From the NCBI GenBank assembly GCA_025350885.1, contig JANXXA010000542.1:1-9006 (forward strand): 9,006 bases of DNA. The letters are read 5' to 3'. The stretch comes from Phenylobacterium sp. (lineage in GTDB: Bacteria > Pseudomonadota > Alphaproteobacteria > Caulobacterales > Caulobacteraceae). The first letter of the stretch is position 1. The number at the start of each line of letters is the position of its first letter. Below are positions 6,931 to 9,006 of the stretch, piece by piece. Under the pieces are notes generated by a model. That model searched no databases. It saw only the letters and a program-made list of their open reading frames with translations, and had not been told where the DNA came from. The translations under genes and the position numbers were made by a program.

Positions 6931-6936
6931 TCAGGC

Positions 6937-8046
6937 TTGAGCGTCGCGATGAGCAGCGAAAGCCTGCTTCAACTCGCAAAGAGCCGGACCCCGGGAGATC
7001 GGGAGCGCCTGTTGTTGGGCGTCGTGGCCCTGTGCGACGCCGGCGACGCCGAGGCGACGATGGCCTCGCCGCAGGTTCAGGTGCTGCTGAATTCCATCTT
7101 TTTGGGTCTGGTGGCCGGGGCCGAGCGCGAGATCCGCAAGCGGCTGGCCGAAAAGCTCGCCGACGCCGCCTGGACGCCGCCGGCGCTGGTCAATGTGCTG
7201 GCGCTCGACGAGATCGAGATCGCCCGACCGATCATCGCCCGCAGCGCCCTGCTCAAGGATCTCGATCTCATCCGCCTGCTGGTCGAGGCGACGATCGAGC
7301 ACCAGATCGAGGTCGCGCGCCGACCGAACCTGACGGCCCCGGTCGTGGCCGCGATCCTGGACGCCGCCGAGCCGGCGGTGATGACCGCCCTGGCCAGCAA
7401 CCACTCCGCAGAGCTGGCGCCCGCCGACATGGCGCGCCTGGTCGAGGCGGCCAGGGAGATCGCCGCCCTGCGACCGCCATTGGCGCGTCATCCCAGTCTT
7501 TCCGGCGAACTGGCCCTGCAACTCTACGTCTGGGTGGGTCAGGCGCTGCGCGACTCGCTGTCGGTGCGCTTCCGCCTCGATCCGGCGCAACTGGCGGGCG
7601 CGCTCGCGCGATCGGTGCAGGACGCGCACGCCACGGCCGGCGCCATCCCCGGCCCGGTCATCCTGGCCCGAGACGGCGAGCGCGAAGCGATGGAACAGAA
7701 GCTGACCGAAAAGCTGCATCTGGCCGGCCAGCTGCGTCCCGGCTACCTGGTCAGGGCGCTGCAGGAGGGGCGGCTGTCGCTGTTCATGGTGGCGCTCGCG
7801 ACCCTGGGCGGCTTTGACACCGGCCATGTCCAGGGGGCCATCGATTCCGACCGGCCCGAGTTGCTGGGCCTGGCCTGCGCCGCGGTGGGCATCGACCGCA
7901 GCGTCTTCCCAAGCATCCTGGTGCGGGTCCGACAGTTGAACGGCGGCCGTCCGGGCGACGGCGCGCCGCGCGCGGCTGGCGCGCTCGGCCCGCTTACCGT
8001 CGAGGCCGCCGCCGCGGCATTCCGCCAGGCCGCCGGCTCGGTTTGA
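6937..8046 (+). CDS. DUF2336 domain protein, function unknown
   Basis: A 369-residue protein that I place in the DUF2336 family of uncharacterised, mainly alphaproteobacterial proteins. It is almost wholly alpha-helical in character, rich in Ala, Leu, Arg and Glu. It contains stretches reminiscent of HEAT/armadillo-like helical repeats, for example ARRPNLTAPVVAAILDAA (127-144) followed by ALASNHSAELAPADMARLVE (151-170), and similar helix pairs at about 85-125 and 262-330. There is no signal peptide, membrane helix or catalytic motif that I can recognise, so a cytoplasmic scaffold or partner-binding role is a guess. TTG at 6937 is preferred for its ribosome site; ATG at 6949 is the alternative. 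The gene is divergent from glpK and lies 57 bp before NAD kinase on the same strand, so the two may share a transcript. Confidence 0.85.
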   Translation: MSVAMSSESLLQLAKSRTPGDRERLLLGVVALCDAGDAEATMASPQVQVLLNSIFLGLVAGAEREIRKRLAEKLADAAWTPPALVNVLALDEIEIARPIIARSALLKDLDLIRLLVEATIEHQIEVARRPNLTAPVVAAILDAAEPAVMTALASNHSAELAPADMARLVEAAREIAALRPPLARHPSLSGELALQLYVWVGQALRDSLSVRFRLDPAQLAGALARSVQDAHATAGAIPGPVILARDGEREAMEQKLTEKLHLAGQLRPGYLVRALQEGRLSLFMVALATLGGFDTGHVQGAIDSDRPELLGLACAAVGIDRSVFPSILVRVRQLNGGRPGDGAPRAAGALGPLTVEAAAAAFRQAAGSV

Positions 8047-8103
8047 CAACGCCACGGGCTTGACGGCTTCTGAGCCGGTGAGATTCACCCGCCCGGCCTC
8101 GTC
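8047..8103 (+). promoter_or_regulatory. DUF2336-nadK gap with promoter-like elements and a GANTC site
   Basis: TTGACA (8043-8048, overlapping the DUF2336 stop) and TTGACGG (8060-8066) both match -35 consensus forms, but no convincing -10 lies at the right distance from either. GATTC at 8082-8086 is a GANTC site, the target of the CcrM methylase in Caulobacter-type bacteria. It lies 17 to 21 bases before the TTG start. No purine-rich ribosome site precedes that start. Confidence 0.3.
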
Positions 8104-8865
8104 TTGACGCGCATCGCCTTCACCGCCAGCGAACGTCCCGAGGCCCAGGAGGCGCGCGCGCGCCTGGCCGCGCGCTACGGCGACGCGCCCCTGGCGCAGG
8201 CGCAGGTGATCGTCGCCCTGGGCGGCGATGGCTTTATGCTCGAGACCTTCCACGACCACATGCCCACCGGCCTGCCGGTCTATGGCATGAACCGGGGCTC
8301 GGTCGGGTTCCTGATGAACGACTACAACGAAGACGGTCTGGAAGACCGCATCGCCGCGGCCGAGCGGGCGGTCATCCGGCCGCTGCGGATGACCGCCACC
8401 GACATCCACGGCAAGACCCAGGTGGCGCTTGCGATCAACGAGGTCAGCCTGCTGCGCCAGACCCGCCAGACCGCCAAGCTGCGCATCTCCATCGACGGCA
8501 AGCAGCGGCTGGAGGAACTGTCCTGCGACGGCGCGCTGGTTTCAACGCCGGCCGGCTCCACCGCCTACAACCTGTCGGCTCATGGCCCGATCATCCCGCT
8601 GGACGCCCGGGTCCTGGCCCTGACCCCGATCAGCGCCTTTCGGCCCCGACGGTGGCGTGGCGCCCTGCTGGCCCACACCGCCCGCGTGACCTTCGAGATC
8701 CTCGAACCCGGCAAGCGCCCGGTCAGCGCCGTGGCCGATAACTTCGAAGTTCGCGACGTGCTGAATGTCGATGTCGCCGAGGATCGCGACATGGCGCTGA
8801 ACATGCTGTTCGACGAGGGTCGCAGCCTTGAGGAACGGGTGTTGGCGGAACAGTTCTCGGACTGA
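8104..8865 (+). CDS. nadK: NAD kinase
   Basis: Cytoplasmic enzyme that phosphorylates NAD at the 2' position of its adenosine ribose to make NADP, the source of the cell's NADPH pool. The 253-residue length and motif wording fit the short alphaproteobacterial type. Visible motifs in order: GGDG at 40-43 with catalytic D42 ([10 protein letters not shown]); [12 protein letters not shown] (61-72); the NAD-binding NE pair at 112-113 (AINEVSL); the glycine-rich [17 protein letters not shown] (147-163); and the [16 protein letters not shown] block (174-189). The C-terminal [11 protein letters not shown] is also typical. The start is TTG at 8104. The frame is closed upstream by a stop at 8071-8073 with no ATG/GTG between, and the first internal ATG (codon 46) would remove the GGDG motif. 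No good ribosome site is seen, so translation may be weak or coupled to the upstream gene. Confidence 0.95.
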   Translation: MTRIAFTASERPEAQEARARLAARYGDAPLAQAQVIVALGGDGFMLETFHDHMPTGLPVYGMNRGSVGFLMNDYNEDGLEDRIAAAERAVIRPLRMTATDIHGKTQVALAINEVSLLRQTRQTAKLRISIDGKQRLEELSCDGALVSTPAGSTAYNLSAHGPIIPLDARVLALTPISAFRPRRWRGALLAHTARVTFEILEPGKRPVSAVADNFEVRDVLNVDVAEDRDMALNMLFDEGRSLEERVLAEQFSD

Positions 8866-8970
8866 AACGGCGCGGGTGGCTGCAAGGGCCAGCCAAAACC
8901 ATAGGTTGCGGCTCACGGGTTATTAACAGGTGCCGACTAGGGTCTGTCGACGGCCATCAAGGGGGCGCGC
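8866..8970 (+). promoter_or_regulatory. Intergenic region after nadK, upstream of the next gene
   Basis: Contains a stem TGGCTG/CAGCCA with a seven-base loop (8877-8895), which has no T-run after it and so is a poor intrinsic terminator. It also contains AACCATAGGTT (8897-8907) and GTTATTAAC (8919-8927), small inverted repeats with three- and one-base centres. AAGGGGG (8959-8965) is a strong ribosome site five bases before the next ATG. No complete promoter could be assigned. Confidence 0.35.
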
Positions 8971-9006
8971 ATGAGCCAGCAGAATTCGGGGCAGACCGTC
9001 CCGCCG
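8971..9006 (+). CDS. Start of an unidentified gene, cut by the window
   Basis: Twelve codons are visible, reading MSQQNSGQTVPP, from an ATG with AAGGGGG five bases upstream. The good ribosome site and the open frame to the edge suggest a real gene. The polar N-terminus shows no signal peptide so far. Nothing can be said about function. Confidence 0.5.
   Translation, partial: MSQQNSGQTVPP

Larger units (their letters stand above)
6832..6936. promoter_or_regulatory. Divergent promoter region between glpK and the DUF2336 gene
   Basis: A 105-bp gap between two divergent starts. For glpK, GAGGAGG lies at 6846-6840, and GCTTAAAC (6874-6867, minus) matches the Caulobacter -10 consensus GCTANAWC at all but one defined position. 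It would give a leader of about 30 bases, but no good -35 is seen. For the plus strand, TTGGCGA (6859-6865) resembles a -35 element, with only a weak -10 (TTTTCATC, 6878-6885). The two candidates overlap the inverted repeat at 6856-6869. An A-run (6847-6853) lies next to the glpK ribosome site. Confidence 0.45.

Noticed and set aside
6691..6936. Extended N-terminus of the DUF2336 gene back to 6691
   Set aside because: It would overlap the 5' end of glpK and the divergent promoter. GGAGGG six bases before TTG 6937 explains the start.
6931..8409. 492-codon minus-strand open frame opposite DUF2336 and nadK
   Set aside because: It spans two well-supported genes and their gap. Its composition (Gln, Arg, Gly, Asp, His) is that of a shadow frame, with no motif.
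8877..8895. Intrinsic terminator after nadK
   Set aside because: A 6-bp stem with a seven-base loop is present, but it is followed by AAAACC and not a T-run on the coding strand.
8919..8944. CtrA site or housekeeping promoter before the gene at 8971
   Set aside because: TTATTAAC lacks the second spaced TTAA half of a CtrA site, and TTAACA has no -10 at a workable distance.

Overview
This 9-kb window is very GC-rich chromosomal DNA with dense, bacterial-type gene packing. It most likely comes from an alphaproteobacterium of the Caulobacterales (Caulobacter/Phenylobacterium-like). The lineage call is an inference. It rests on the short alphaproteobacterial type of NAD kinase, the DUF2336 protein beside it, strong third-position G/C bias, frequent TTG starts and scattered GANTC sites. 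No tRNA, rRNA, CRISPR array, insertion sequence or phage gene was recognised.

Layout. (1) Positions 1-4280, minus strand: a two-gene RND efflux operon. A periplasmic adaptor (HlyD/MFP family, 3066-4280, TTG start) is followed, with a 4-bp ATGA overlap, by an inner-membrane RND pump (1-3069). The pump gene runs off the left edge and lacks an estimated 60-80 C-terminal residues. No outer-membrane channel gene or regulator is visible. (2) Positions 4281-4482: a 202-bp intergenic leader with a long-range inverted repeat, a nested hairpin and a weak candidate promoter. (3) Positions 4483-6831, minus strand: glycerol kinase (glpK), then 54 bp later a class II aldolase/adducin-like protein, probably one transcript. 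(4) Positions 6832-6936: a 105-bp divergent promoter region. (5) Positions 6937-8865, plus strand: a DUF2336 protein of unknown function, then 57 bp later NAD kinase. Both use TTG starts. (6) Positions 8866-8970: intergenic, then the first 12 codons of a further plus-strand gene with a good ribosome binding site.

How the genes relate. The adaptor and RND pump form two parts of one tripartite drug/solute exporter. GlpK makes glycerol-3-phosphate, and its partner is a zinc aldolase-fold protein whose usual catalytic glutamate position is not Glu, so its reaction is unclear. The DUF2336-NAD kinase pair may be co-transcribed, but the gap between them also carries promoter-like elements.

I do not see a clear new multi-gene system here. 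The points most worth a second look are the low-complexity insertions in the RND pump, the non-canonical aldolase paired with glpK, the structured leader ahead of the efflux operon, and the three TTG starts among the five genes whose starts can be assigned with some support.
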